Positions 34,794-43,197 of a stretch of 64,000 nucleotides of DNA are shown here, one piece after another. Position 1 is the first letter of the stretch. The number at the start of each line of letters is the position of its first letter. Below the pieces are notes generated by a model that did not search any database, had not been told where the DNA came from, and worked only from the letters and a program-made list of their open reading frames with translations. Source of the DNA: an uncultured Lachnospiraceae bacterium. GTDB taxonomy: Bacteria; Bacillota; Clostridia; Lachnospirales; Lachnospiraceae. Location: contig CACZBF010000008.1 of assembly GCA_902779355.1 (NCBI GenBank), positions 1 to 64,000 on the forward strand, given 5' to 3'. The position numbers and the translations under genes are program-made.

Positions 34794-35570
34794 ATGAAAG
34801 AGACATTGACGATACGACAAACCAAGATCGGAGAGGGGAAGCCCCTGCTCTGTGCACCGATCATAGAAGAGGCGAGAGACGGGATCCTTTCGGAGTGCCG
34901 GAGCCTGATGAACACCTCGGCGGATATGATCGAATGGCGCGCAGATCTGTTCGAAGAAATCGGCAATACCGAAGCGGTGATTGCGATCTTAGAGCGGATG
35001 CGCGTAATCGTGGGAGAGAAACTGTTGCTGTTTACCTGCCGCTCCAGGCAGCAGGGCGGGAACGGTGCGCTTTCCGAAGAGGGGAATATACAACTCCTTC
35101 TTGCTGTTGCCGAGAGCGGATATGCAGATCTCATCGATCTGGAATATTTTGCGGTGAAACGGCCGGAGAAAGCGATCAGGCAGCTCCACGAGGCGGGCGC
35201 TGTCATTGTGGCATCACACCATGATTTTCAGGAGACGCCGCCTGTGGAAGCAATCGAACAACTTCTCGATAACATGGCATCGAGCGGTGCGGATATTGTG
35301 AAGCTGGCGGTGATGCCGAAAAATATGGAGGATGTGCTGCGGCTTCTGGCCGCGACAGAACGGTTCAAAAAAGAGTGGCCGGACAAGCCGATCATTACGA
35401 TGTCCATGGGACGCTACGGGATGCTTTCCCGCATGTGCGGGGAGTTTTTCGGGATTGCGGTGACGTTCGGCTATCACAGACGCGCGTCTGCACCGGGACA
35501 GATCGCGCTGGATGAGCTTTCCCAGATGCTGACGAAGATCCATGAAGAATATGGGGAGGAGCCGGTGTGA
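34794..35570 (+). CDS. aroD: Type I 3-dehydroquinate dehydratase
   Basis: 258 residues from ATG 34794 (MKETLTIRQTKIGEGKP); an in-frame ATG at 34770 is also possible, neither has a good ribosome binding site. Dehydrates 3-dehydroquinate through a Schiff base. Family residues: MIEWRADLFE, FTCRS, IDLEYF, catalytic His in VASHHDFQETP, Schiff-base Lys in IVKLAVMPKN, and the C-terminal SMGRYGMLSRMCGEFFGIAVTFG with APGQI. The stop overlaps the aroK start (GTGA), so the two are translationally coupled. Confidence 0.95.
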   Translation: MKETLTIRQTKIGEGKPLLCAPIIEEARDGILSECRSLMNTSADMIEWRADLFEEIGNTEAVIAILERMRVIVGEKLLLFTCRSRQQGGNGALSEEGNIQLLLAVAESGYADLIDLEYFAVKRPEKAIRQLHEAGAVIVASHHDFQETPPVEAIEQLLDNMASSGADIVKLAVMPKNMEDVLRLLAATERFKKEWPDKPIITMSMGRYGMLSRMCGEFFGIAVTFGYHRRASAPGQIALDELSQMLTKIHEEYGEEPV

Positions 35571-36103
35571 AAGGGCATCTTTACTTGATCGGATTTATGG
35601 GCGTCGGAAAATCGGCGGTTTCCAAGCGCCTTGCCGCTGCACTCGCTGTCCCCTGCATGGATACGGATACCGAGATTGAACGGCGTGCGTCAAAACGCAT
35701 AGCGGAGATCTTTGCGACGGATGGAGAAGAGGCTTTCCGGGATATGGAGACGGCGCTCCTTTCGGACCTTTCCAAGGAGGCGCCACAGGTGATCTCCTGT
35801 GGAGGCGGGCTCACGCTGCGAGAAGAAAACCGCCGGATGATGAAAGAGAGCGGAACCGTGATCCATCTGAAGGCGACACCGGAGACGGTTTTTTCGCGTG
35901 TCCGGCACAGCAATGCCAGACCGCTTTTAAACGGCAATATGAACCTTTCCTATATTGAAAAGCTGATGGAGGAGAGGAAAAGCCGGTATAGCGGTGTAGC
36001 AGACCTGACGATCGAGACGGATGAGAAGACCGTCGAAGAGGTCGTCGCGGAGATTCAGAAGAGCCTTGTGGCAGCGTGCCAGACGGAAGGCGACTCGTTG
36101 TAA
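35567..36103 (+). CDS. aroK: Shikimate kinase
   Basis: 178 residues, GTG start overlapping the aroD stop by 4 bp. Phosphorylates shikimate at O3. Seen: Walker A GFMGVGKSAVSKRLA, shikimate-binding Asp in MDTDTEIERRA, FRDMETALL, the Walker-B-like ISCGGGL, lid HSNARPLLNG. Together with aroF, aroE and aroD this gives four shikimate steps in 3.3 kb, but aroB, aroA and aroC are not in the window. Its last ~49 bp overlap the end of a small gene on the other strand. Confidence 0.95.
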   Translation: MKGHLYLIGFMGVGKSAVSKRLAAALAVPCMDTDTEIERRASKRIAEIFATDGEEAFRDMETALLSDLSKEAPQVISCGGGLTLREENRRMMKESGTVIHLKATPETVFSRVRHSNARPLLNGNMNLSYIEKLMEERKSRYSGVADLTIETDEKTVEEVVAEIQKSLVAACQTEGDSL

Positions 36104-36348
36104 CGGTTGTTCAGATAGTCGCAGACCTCATCCAACCCTTCCTCGGTATAAGGAAATGTTGCGGTCTCTTTTTTTTCTTCCGGCGTGGCTTCAAAGCCGT
36201 ACGGCCCCGGGAAAACAGTGACGAGAAAGAGCGGATCTTTCCCTTCTTCCGACAGGCGCTCGATCCGGTAGCGCATCCCGTCACAACTACCGCTGAAATA
36301 GGTGTGTTTATAAAATTCAAGATGATAAAGATTGTTTCGATCGATCAT
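36055..36348 (-). CDS. Conserved-looking small protein, convergent to aroK
   Basis: 97 residues from ATG 36348 (MIDRNNLYHLEFYKHTYFSG). It has a folded, mixed alpha/beta look: CDGMRYRIERLSEEGKDPLFLVTVFPGPYGFEATPEEKKETATFPYTEEGLDEVCDYLNNRY is protein-like and I have seen similar short proteins in clostridia without a known role. The frame continues upstream of this ATG but that part reads through antisense greA sequence and is Ser-rich, so the shorter form is taken. The ribosome binding site is weak. It overlaps the aroK 3' end tail to tail. Confidence 0.65.
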   Translation of the reverse strand: MIDRNNLYHLEFYKHTYFSGSCDGMRYRIERLSEEGKDPLFLVTVFPGPYGFEATPEEKKETATFPYTEEGLDEVCDYLNNRYNESPSVWHAATRLF

Positions 36349-36397
36349 GTTTCTACTATAAACATTTTCGCATCGGACTGCAATGAGATGATGAACG

Positions 36398-36901
36398 ATG
36401 AATGACGAACTGACTGCAAAAGATATCGAACGGATCGAAAAAGAGATCGAATACCGCAAACTTGTGCTGCGTAAAGAACTGATCGAGTCCGTAAAAGAAG
36501 CCCGCGCGCATGGAGATCTTTCTGAGAATTTTGAGTACCATGCGGCAAAGCAGGAGAAAAACAAAAACGAAAGCAGGATCCGTTATCTCGAGCGGATGGT
36601 GCGGACTGCGCACATCATCGAAGAGGACAGCGCAGACGATGAAGTCGGGCTGAATAATACCGTGGTCGTTTATATTGAAGAGGACGATGCGGAAGAAACC
36701 TATAAGATCGTAACCACCGTGCGCGGCAATTCGCTGAAAGGTCTCATCAGCATCGAGTCCCCCATGGGGAAGGCGCTGATCGGGCATAAAGCGGGAGACC
36801 GCGTGGAAGTCAAAGTGAACGAAGACTACAGTTATTATGTACAGATCCGCTCCATCGAAAACACGATCGACGATGGGAGCGATGCGCTTCGGAAATTCTG
36901 A
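36398..36901 (+). CDS. greA: GreA/GreB-family transcript cleavage factor
   Basis: 167 residues. Enters the RNA polymerase secondary channel and helps cleave backtracked RNA. The N-terminal coiled coil carries the catalytic acidic tip in AHGDLSENFEYHAAK; the C-terminal FKBP-like half has TVVVYIEEDDAEETYKIV, ISIESPMGKALIGHKAGDRVEV. GreA and GreB are hard to separate here; the E-rich linker is slightly longer than in E. coli GreA. A DnaQ-like exonuclease gene follows after 15 bp. Confidence 0.92.
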   Translation: MNDELTAKDIERIEKEIEYRKLVLRKELIESVKEARAHGDLSENFEYHAAKQEKNKNESRIRYLERMVRTAHIIEEDSADDEVGLNNTVVVYIEEDDAEETYKIVTTVRGNSLKGLISIESPMGKALIGHKAGDRVEVKVNEDYSYYVQIRSIENTIDDGSDALRKF

Positions 36902-36916
36902 AGCGCCGGGAGTTTT

Positions 36917-37642
36917 ATGCATTATCTGATCATTGATTTTGAAATGGGAGAAGTCGACGCGAAGGACCGTGAGAAGTTGTCCGGTATGGCAAAGGAGATC
37001 ATTGAGACCGGCGCCGTGCTGTTAAAAGACGACTTTTCCTTTGACAGCGAGTTTGCTTCCTACAGCAAGCCCAAGGTCGGCTACCTTTCTTCTTATGTGA
37101 GGAAGATGACCGGGATCCGGAAAGAAGATTTAAGCAATGCACCTTCCATTGAGGAAGTGTTACGCGATATGGGGGAGTGGCTTTCCGGAAAAGAGGTACG
37201 CGCGCTTTCCTGGAGCGATTCCGACTGCCGTCAGTTGAAGAGAGAGATGGAAGTGAAAGGGATCCACGTACCGGAGATCGATGCCTTGTTTCCGACGTGG
37301 TCGGATTTTCAGGTGGCGTTCGGGCGGCTCCTCGGCTTAAAGGAACGCTGCGCGCTTTCCGACGCCTTAAAGATTTGTCATATCAAGCCGGTGGGAAGAG
37401 AGCACGACGGGCTTTACGATGCGAGGAATACCGCGAGTTTGTTTTCAAAATTGCAGCGGTCCGGGAGTGTAGCGGTTTCCCTGACGCCGATCGGAAAAGG
37501 CGCTGCGCCGCAAAACAAGAAGGCGGACGACTCCTGCTGGACGATCGAGCGGGCTTTCTTTGCGATCAGACATGGGAAGGAAGCCGCAATGGGAGACGGT
37601 TTCCGGAAGTACCACTTCGAAAAACGGATGCGGAAAATTTAG
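36917..37642 (+). CDS. DEDDh 3'-5' exonuclease (RNase T / ERI-1-like)
   Basis: 241 residues. Exonuclease fold with the acidic set: IIDFEMGE (Exo I Asp and Glu), SWSDSDCRQL (Exo II Asp), and REHDGLYDARNTA (Exo III His and Asp). The order and spacing match ERI-1/KapD-like nucleases more than DNA polymerase epsilon subunits. About 60 residues after the domain are of unknown purpose and basic at the end (KYHFEKRMRKI). It is probably co-transcribed with the greA-like gene. Confidence 0.85.
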   Translation: MHYLIIDFEMGEVDAKDREKLSGMAKEIIETGAVLLKDDFSFDSEFASYSKPKVGYLSSYVRKMTGIRKEDLSNAPSIEEVLRDMGEWLSGKEVRALSWSDSDCRQLKREMEVKGIHVPEIDALFPTWSDFQVAFGRLLGLKERCALSDALKICHIKPVGREHDGLYDARNTASLFSKLQRSGSVAVSLTPIGKGAAPQNKKADDSCWTIERAFFAIRHGKEAAMGDGFRKYHFEKRMRKI

Positions 37643-37673
37643 AAAAATTTTAGAAAGTTTAGAAAAAGTTTAT

Positions 37674-37702
37674 TTGTCACGTACAGGCAGAGGTGATATA
37701 CT
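37674..37702 (+). promoter_or_regulatory. Promoter that runs straight into a terminator
   Basis: TTGTCA (37674-37679), 17-bp spacer, TATACT (37697-37702). Transcription would begin near 37709, only about 7 bases before an intrinsic terminator stem. It may control the coiled-coil gene at 37896 by read-through. Confidence 0.6.
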
Positions 37703-37715
37703 TTGGCTTGTCGGA

Positions 37716-37742
37716 GGAGAGGGATCTTCCTCTCCTTTTTTC
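37716..37742 (+). terminator. Intrinsic terminator / attenuator in the leader of the coiled-coil gene
   Basis: GGAGAGGGA (37716-37724) pairs with TTCCTCTCC (37727-37735), followed by TTTTTTTC. A second small hairpin, CGGAACG/CGTTCCG (37754-37770) with GTTTT after it, comes next. The rest of the leader to 37895 holds GCGCAAAGAC and CCCTTGCGGGG-TGTTTTTT segments that look structured; I cannot assign a riboswitch class. Confidence 0.75.
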
Positions 37743-37895
37743 TTTTTTATCTACGGAACGGATCGTTCCGGTTTTCAACGAAGACTGTAGATCGTATGGC
37801 GCAAAGACTATGCAGATGGAGGTGGTGTCCCTTGCGGGGTGTTTTTTGGTAACAGGCAACAGTGTTTTCAGGTATTTTTTTGATGGGGGAAAAAG

Positions 37896-39020
37896 ATGAA
37901 ACCGATGAAAAAACAAGACTTCATGAACGGACTCCGGAAGATTGCCGGCGGCCGGAAGAAAGAGGGGACCATAGTGAAACTGAAAAGGAGGTACGGGAAA
38001 CGCGCAGTCGCGGCGGGGATCGTCGGCGTTTTTCTCTGTGCGCTTTTGATGTCGGCGGGGATCTATGGGATCACGACGCGCACGATGGTGGAGAAGACAA
38101 ATGAGATGGTGCTGGGGGAGGACTATGTGGAATGGATCCGCGCGCAGATCGAGGACGCGACTTATGTGACGGTGGAGAACTATATGGAGGGTGAGGGCGG
38201 TACGCTTTCCGACTATGTCAACCGCAATGATGTCAACGGGATCACGGAGAAGATTCTGCGTGAGATCGACCGCAGATATGAAGAGAGCGGGAATGCCCTT
38301 TCCGCAGGGCAGCGGGATCAGATTGAACGGGTAATCAAAAGCGAGATCAACAACTCGATCGAGTCGGCGCTCACCGCGCTGTCGGACCAGAATGCGGAAG
38401 AATTGACGGAAAAAACCTACCGTTATGTCGCGGAGTATGTGTCGGAGAACTTGAAAGAGGTGCTCGGCAAGACGGATGAGAATAAAGAGGATGTGAAGGG
38501 TCTCAAAGAGCATAACAAGAAGCAGGATGAACGCCTTGCTTCCGGAGAGGAGGCGATCGAAAGCCTGAACGGAAAGACCGGAGAACAGGCAAAGGGGATC
38601 GATGCGCTTGAAGGGAAGACCAAGGATAATGAGAAAAAGATCGGGACGCTGGAGGGACGGTCGGATAAGCAGGACCAGGAAGTGAGCACGCTGCAGGAAC
38701 GCGCGAACGGGCACGATCAGGATGTGAGCACACTGCAGGAGCGCGCAAACGGGCATGATGCCGATGTGAGTACCTTGCAGGAGCGTGCGAACGGACATGA
38801 TGCAGATGTGAGTACGCTGACGGAGCGTGCAAACGGACATGATGCGGATCTGGCCTCGTTGCAGGGGCAATTCGCCACGAAGCAGACAGAAGACGCGACG
38901 CGGTTCTCCGGGATCGAGGAAAAACTGATCGAGCTTGGCGGACGGATCGTTTATTGTACACAGGCGGAGTATGACGCGATGCAGCACGCACCCCAGACCT
39001 TGTATTGTATTACGGATTAG
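37896..39020 (+). CDS. Membrane-anchored repeat coiled-coil protein with phage-tail-like tip
   Basis: 374 residues. A basic cytoplasmic start, one transmembrane helix (~42-63, AVAAGIVGVFLCALLMSAGIYG), then an extracellular, mostly helical region. Residues ~250-320 contain near-perfect 14-residue repeats (STLQERANGHDADV), with earlier, weaker copies (EEAIESLNGKTGEQ, GTLEGRSDKQDQEV). This is the pattern of a trimeric or dimeric coiled-coil stalk. The last residues, YCTQAEYDAMQHAPQTLYC, are like the C-terminal ends of phage tail or fibre proteins of Gram-positive phages. I infer a domesticated fibre anchored in the membrane. The secreted protein gene 18 bp downstream probably belongs with it. 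Ribosome binding site GGGGGAAAAAG. Confidence 0.8.
   Translation: MKPMKKQDFMNGLRKIAGGRKKEGTIVKLKRRYGKRAVAAGIVGVFLCALLMSAGIYGITTRTMVEKTNEMVLGEDYVEWIRAQIEDATYVTVENYMEGEGGTLSDYVNRNDVNGITEKILREIDRRYEESGNALSAGQRDQIERVIKSEINNSIESALTALSDQNAEELTEKTYRYVAEYVSENLKEVLGKTDENKEDVKGLKEHNKKQDERLASGEEAIESLNGKTGEQAKGIDALEGKTKDNEKKIGTLEGRSDKQDQEVSTLQERANGHDQDVSTLQERANGHDADVSTLQERANGHDADVSTLTERANGHDADLASLQGQFATKQTEDATRFSGIEEKLIELGGRIVYCTQAEYDAMQHAPQTLYCITD
38685..38852 (+). repeat. Four tandem 42-bp coding repeats
   Basis: Units at 38685-38726, 38727-38768, 38769-38810 and 38811-38852, each encoding one STLxERANGHDxDV repeat, with degenerate units on both sides. High identity suggests recent expansion and possible copy-number variation between strains. 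Confidence 0.9.
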
Positions 39021-39038
39021 AAGGGGAGGAGAAAAGGG

Positions 39039-39782
39039 GTGTATGTAAAATTTCATAAACAGGGGAAGGTGCTCCTGAGCTTTCTATTGCTTCTGCTGCT
39101 TGCAGTTCCGGAGACGGTGCATGCGGGAAATTCCATGATCTCAACAGGACCGGCGGGACATGTTTATCAGCACAGACATGACGGGAGCTGCTACCGGACC
39201 TGCGGGAATGTGATCTATTATCGCTCTTACTACGGATATACAGGGAGAGGCTCTACGGGCTATCAGTGTTCCGGCGGCTGTCCGGTTTGCGGAACCGGAT
39301 TTTGCATTGACGTGCCGGCGAATTTCAGCAATCAATATGCATCCTTTACCTGTGGGGGCAGGATCTGCATCTGCGGATATTCGGACGGGCAGACCTGGGT
39401 GGTCGGCCATTCCTATGAGACGATCAAAGACTCAGATGCTACGTGCACGGAACCGGAGTACGACCACAATCACTGCACGACTTGCGGACATGAAACGGAG
39501 CCCTTCCCTGTGGGAGAGCGCCTCGGGCATATCTGGTCGCTGGAGCAGAGCGCGATCACGACAAGGCCGACGCCTTATGCAGAGGGGATCCGTACGTTCA
39601 CATGTTTGCGGGACGGGACGCATACGGCAGATATGTCGGAGCCGAAGCGGCTGTTTCGATTATTCGGAAACGAGAAGCGTATCCAAAAACTATATTGCGG
39701 AGATACGCTGATCTATGATGCATGTGTGGGAGATCTTTGCCTGACCATGCCAAGCGGCGTCGCGGATCTGCCGGAGCCGTAG
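39039..39782 (+). CDS. Secreted Cys-rich protein with phage-tail-like C-terminus
   Basis: 247 residues, GTG start with GGGGAGGAG upstream. A Sec signal peptide (VLLSFLLLLLLAVPETVHA, cleavage near residue 29) leads to a mature part with ~18 cysteines in CxxC-like pairs (CSGGCPVCGTGFC, CGGRICICG, CTTCGHE). The stretch HSYE...ATCTEPEYDHNHC...GHIW...TFTCLRDGTH resembles short repeats common on clostridial surface proteins. The last part, KRIQKLYCGDTLIYDA, matches modules found at the ends of phage tail proteins. No enzyme motif is seen. A partner of the membrane-anchored fibre-like protein upstream is the best guess; the Cys pairs may bind metal or form disulfides. Confidence 0.75.
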   Translation: MYVKFHKQGKVLLSFLLLLLLAVPETVHAGNSMISTGPAGHVYQHRHDGSCYRTCGNVIYYRSYYGYTGRGSTGYQCSGGCPVCGTGFCIDVPANFSNQYASFTCGGRICICGYSDGQTWVVGHSYETIKDSDATCTEPEYDHNHCTTCGHETEPFPVGERLGHIWSLEQSAITTRPTPYAEGIRTFTCLRDGTHTADMSEPKRLFRLFGNEKRIQKLYCGDTLIYDACVGDLCLTMPSGVADLPEP

Positions 39783-39909
39783 CAGTGGATACTTTTTACC
39801 GGGCGTTGGATGGAAATTGAAAAAGATAGGAATGTGAGAAAAAAAGAGAATATAAGAGATAATGATAGTATAAGAAAGAATATATGCGATTTTCGAGAAA
39901 AAAAGGGGC

Positions 39910-39938
39910 TTGCGCATTTGACACGTTGTGCCTAATAT
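39910..39938 (+). promoter_or_regulatory. Candidate groESL promoter
   Basis: TTGCGC (39910-39915), 17-bp spacer, TAATAT (39933-39938) places the start just before the CIRCE operator, as is usual. A better -35 (TTGACA, 39918-39923) is present but at the wrong distance, so the exact boxes are unsure. Confidence 0.4.
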
Positions 39939-39949
39939 AGTCCTAGCGG

Positions 39950-39976
39950 TTAGCACTCAAATCAAACGAGTGCTAA
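39950..39976. promoter_or_regulatory. CIRCE operator (HrcA binding site) of groESL
   Basis: Perfect inverted repeat TTAGCACTC-N9-GAGTGCTAA between the promoter and groES. This is the known binding site of the heat-shock repressor HrcA, so groESL should be induced by protein misfolding. Confidence 0.97.
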
Positions 39977-40002
39977 TAAAACAACAACAAGGAGGAAGTA
40001 TC

Positions 40003-40287
40003 ATGAAGTTAAAACCTTTATCGGACAGAGTGGTATTAAAACAGCTCGAGGCTGAGGAAACGACAAAATCGGGGATCATCCTGCCGGATGCAGCACAGGA
40101 AAAGCCGCAGCAGGCAGAAGTCATCGCAGTAGGACCCGGAGGCGTTGTAGACGGTAAAGAAGTTGCAATGCAGGTTAAAAAGGGTCAGAAGGTGATCTAT
40201 TCCAAGTATGCCGGCACGGAGATCAAGCTGGACGGTGAGGAATTCATTATCGTAAAACAGAATGACATTCTTGCGGTAGTAGAGTAA
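40003..40287 (+). CDS. groES: Co-chaperonin GroES
   Basis: 94 residues from the ATG at 40003 (MKLKPLSDRVVLKQLEAEE), with AAGGAGGAA 7 bases upstream. GroES caps the GroEL chamber as a seven-subunit ring. The mobile loop ETTKSGIILPDAAQEKPQQAEV and the roof region VGPGGVVDG are standard; the end FIIVKQNDILAVVE is complete. Forms the groESL operon with groEL, 54 bp downstream. Confidence 0.98.
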   Translation: MKLKPLSDRVVLKQLEAEETTKSGIILPDAAQEKPQQAEVIAVGPGGVVDGKEVAMQVKKGQKVIYSKYAGTEIKLDGEEFIIVKQNDILAVVE

Positions 40288-40311
40288 ACAGTTCGAAACG
40301 TATTTTTGTAA

Positions 40312-41967
<1,656 letters not shown>

Positions 41968-41996
41968 CGTAAGTTACAAGCAGGATGAATGAAAAT

Positions 41997-42045
41997 AACG
42001 GGCGCAACAGGCGTGTTTACACGCAACGGGGCGCCCGTTGTTTTT
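41997..42045 (+). terminator. Intrinsic terminator after groEL
   Basis: AACGGGCGC (41997-42005) pairs perfectly with GCGCCCGTT (42031-42039); an inner pair GGCGTG/ACACGC stabilises it; GTTTTT follows. Confidence 0.92.
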
Positions 42046-42083
42046 ATTCAATCGGGCGACAGCCCGATAGCGAGATGGAGCGA

Positions 42084-42201
42084 AGCGGAATCGAGCTATC
42101 CTGCTTTATTCTGCGCAGCACTTTGGAACCTAACTGTCGAATTCATAGCGGAATCGAGCTATCCTGCTTTATTCTGCGCAGCACTTTGGAACCTACCTGT
42201 C
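42084..42201. repeat. 55-bp tandem direct repeat in the groEL-degV gap
   Basis: Copies at 42084-42138 and 42147-42201 differ by one base and have a 63-bp period. Both begin AGCGGAATCGAGC and end in AACCTA-A/C-CTGTC. They fill most of the 314-bp gap, which has no convincing gene; because 63 is a multiple of three, any open frame across them is also repeated, but there is no ribosome binding site. Purpose unknown. Confidence 0.9.
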
Positions 42202-42215
42202 TCTCCACATTTTTA

Positions 42216-42244
42216 TTGTTTCACCAACCAAAATATGCTACAAT
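42216..42244 (+). promoter_or_regulatory. Candidate promoter of the degV-type gene
   Basis: TTGTTT (42216-42221), 17-bp spacer, TACAAT (42239-42244), 37 bp before the start codon. Confidence 0.5.
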
Positions 42245-42281
42245 CCCCTTGGTGTGCATTTTTCTTTAAGGAGGAACGACC

Positions 42282-43148
42282 ATGGCGAAAGTAGCGGTCA
42301 TTACAGACAGTAACAGCGGGATTACGCAGGCAGAAGGGGAGCGTCTCGGTGTAAAGGTGATCCCGATGCCCTTTCGGATCAATGATAAGGATTATTTTGA
42401 AGATATCAATCTGACGCAGGAGGAGTTCTACGAGCTCATGTATGAGGGTGCGGAGATCTCGACCTCCATGCCGGAACCGGGTGTTGTGACAGACCTCTGG
42501 GATGAGACATTAAAGGAGTATGACGAGATCGTTTACATCCCGATGTCCAGCGGCCTTTCCAGTTCCTGTGCGACGGCGATCATGCTTGCGAATGACTACG
42601 GCGGAAAGGTACAGGTCGTGGATAACCAGCGGATCTCTGTGACACAGCGCCGGAGCGTGCTGGATGCGAAGATGCTGGCAAGTCGCGGGAAATCTGCTGC
42701 GGAGATCCGGTATCTTCTGCTTGCGGAAAAGTTTGAATCCAGTATCTACATCATGGTGGATACGCTGACTTACCTGAAACGCGGCGGGCGGATCACGCCG
42801 GCGGCGGCAGCGCTCGGCACCATGCTGAAATTAAAGCCGGTGCTCCAGATCCAGGGAGAGCGGCTCGATGCGTTTGCAAAAGCGCGGAATGTCAAGAAAG
42901 CAAAAGAGATCATGATCGAAGCAATGCAGCGTGATTTCAAGGAGCGCTTCAAGGATCCGCATGGCGAAAACATCCATCTGGATATTGCTTATACAAAGGA
43001 TATCGAAATGGCGGAAGAGTGGAAACAGGAAGTCTTGAAGGCATTCGGAGATCGGGAGATCGTGATGCAGCCGTTGTCGCTTTCCGTGTCCTGTCATATC
43101 GGACCGGGCTCGCTGGCACTCGCCTGCAGTCATAAAATCAATGCGTAA
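42282..43148 (+). CDS. DegV-family fatty-acid-binding protein (FakB-like)
   Basis: 288 residues. DegV proteins bind a fatty acid and present it to the kinase FakA. Seen: VAVITDSNSGITQAEGERLGVKVIPMPF, STSMPEPGV, IPMSSGLSSSCATA, LTYLKRGGRI, KPVLQIQGERLDAFAK, and the C-terminal SVSCHIGPGSLALA. These are the family's ligand-contact positions (Ser/Thr in TDS and SSGLSSS, His/Gly in HIGPG). No fakA is seen in the window. The ribosome binding site is AAGGAGGAA. Confidence 0.93.
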   Translation: MAKVAVITDSNSGITQAEGERLGVKVIPMPFRINDKDYFEDINLTQEEFYELMYEGAEISTSMPEPGVVTDLWDETLKEYDEIVYIPMSSGLSSSCATAIMLANDYGGKVQVVDNQRISVTQRRSVLDAKMLASRGKSAAEIRYLLLAEKFESSIYIMVDTLTYLKRGGRITPAAAALGTMLKLKPVLQIQGERLDAFAKARNVKKAKEIMIEAMQRDFKERFKDPHGENIHLDIAYTKDIEMAEEWKQEVLKAFGDREIVMQPLSLSVSCHIGPGSLALACSHKINA

Positions 43149-43197
43149 AGCATCCTGACACAGCAACAACATCATCGCAATGAGGGAGTAGTTATCT

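Noticed and set aside
37770..37860. Cyclic di-GMP (GEMM) riboswitch before the fibre-like gene
   Set aside because: GCGCAAAGAC is reminiscent, but the second conserved half (receptor and following stem) could not be lined up, so no class was assigned.
38641..38870. Regular repeats that could suggest a CRISPR array
   Set aside because: Units are contiguous, in frame, and encode 14-residue protein repeats; there are no spacers.
37677..39056. A 459-residue open frame on the minus strand opposite the coiled-coil gene
   Set aside because: It is a shadow of the 42-bp repeat gene; it has no ribosome binding site, low-complexity Leu/Arg repeats, and runs antisense to a well-supported gene.
41985..42269. 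Small protein genes across the 55-bp repeats
   Set aside because: Frames exist in two registers because the period is a multiple of three, but there is no ribosome binding site and they start inside the groEL terminator.
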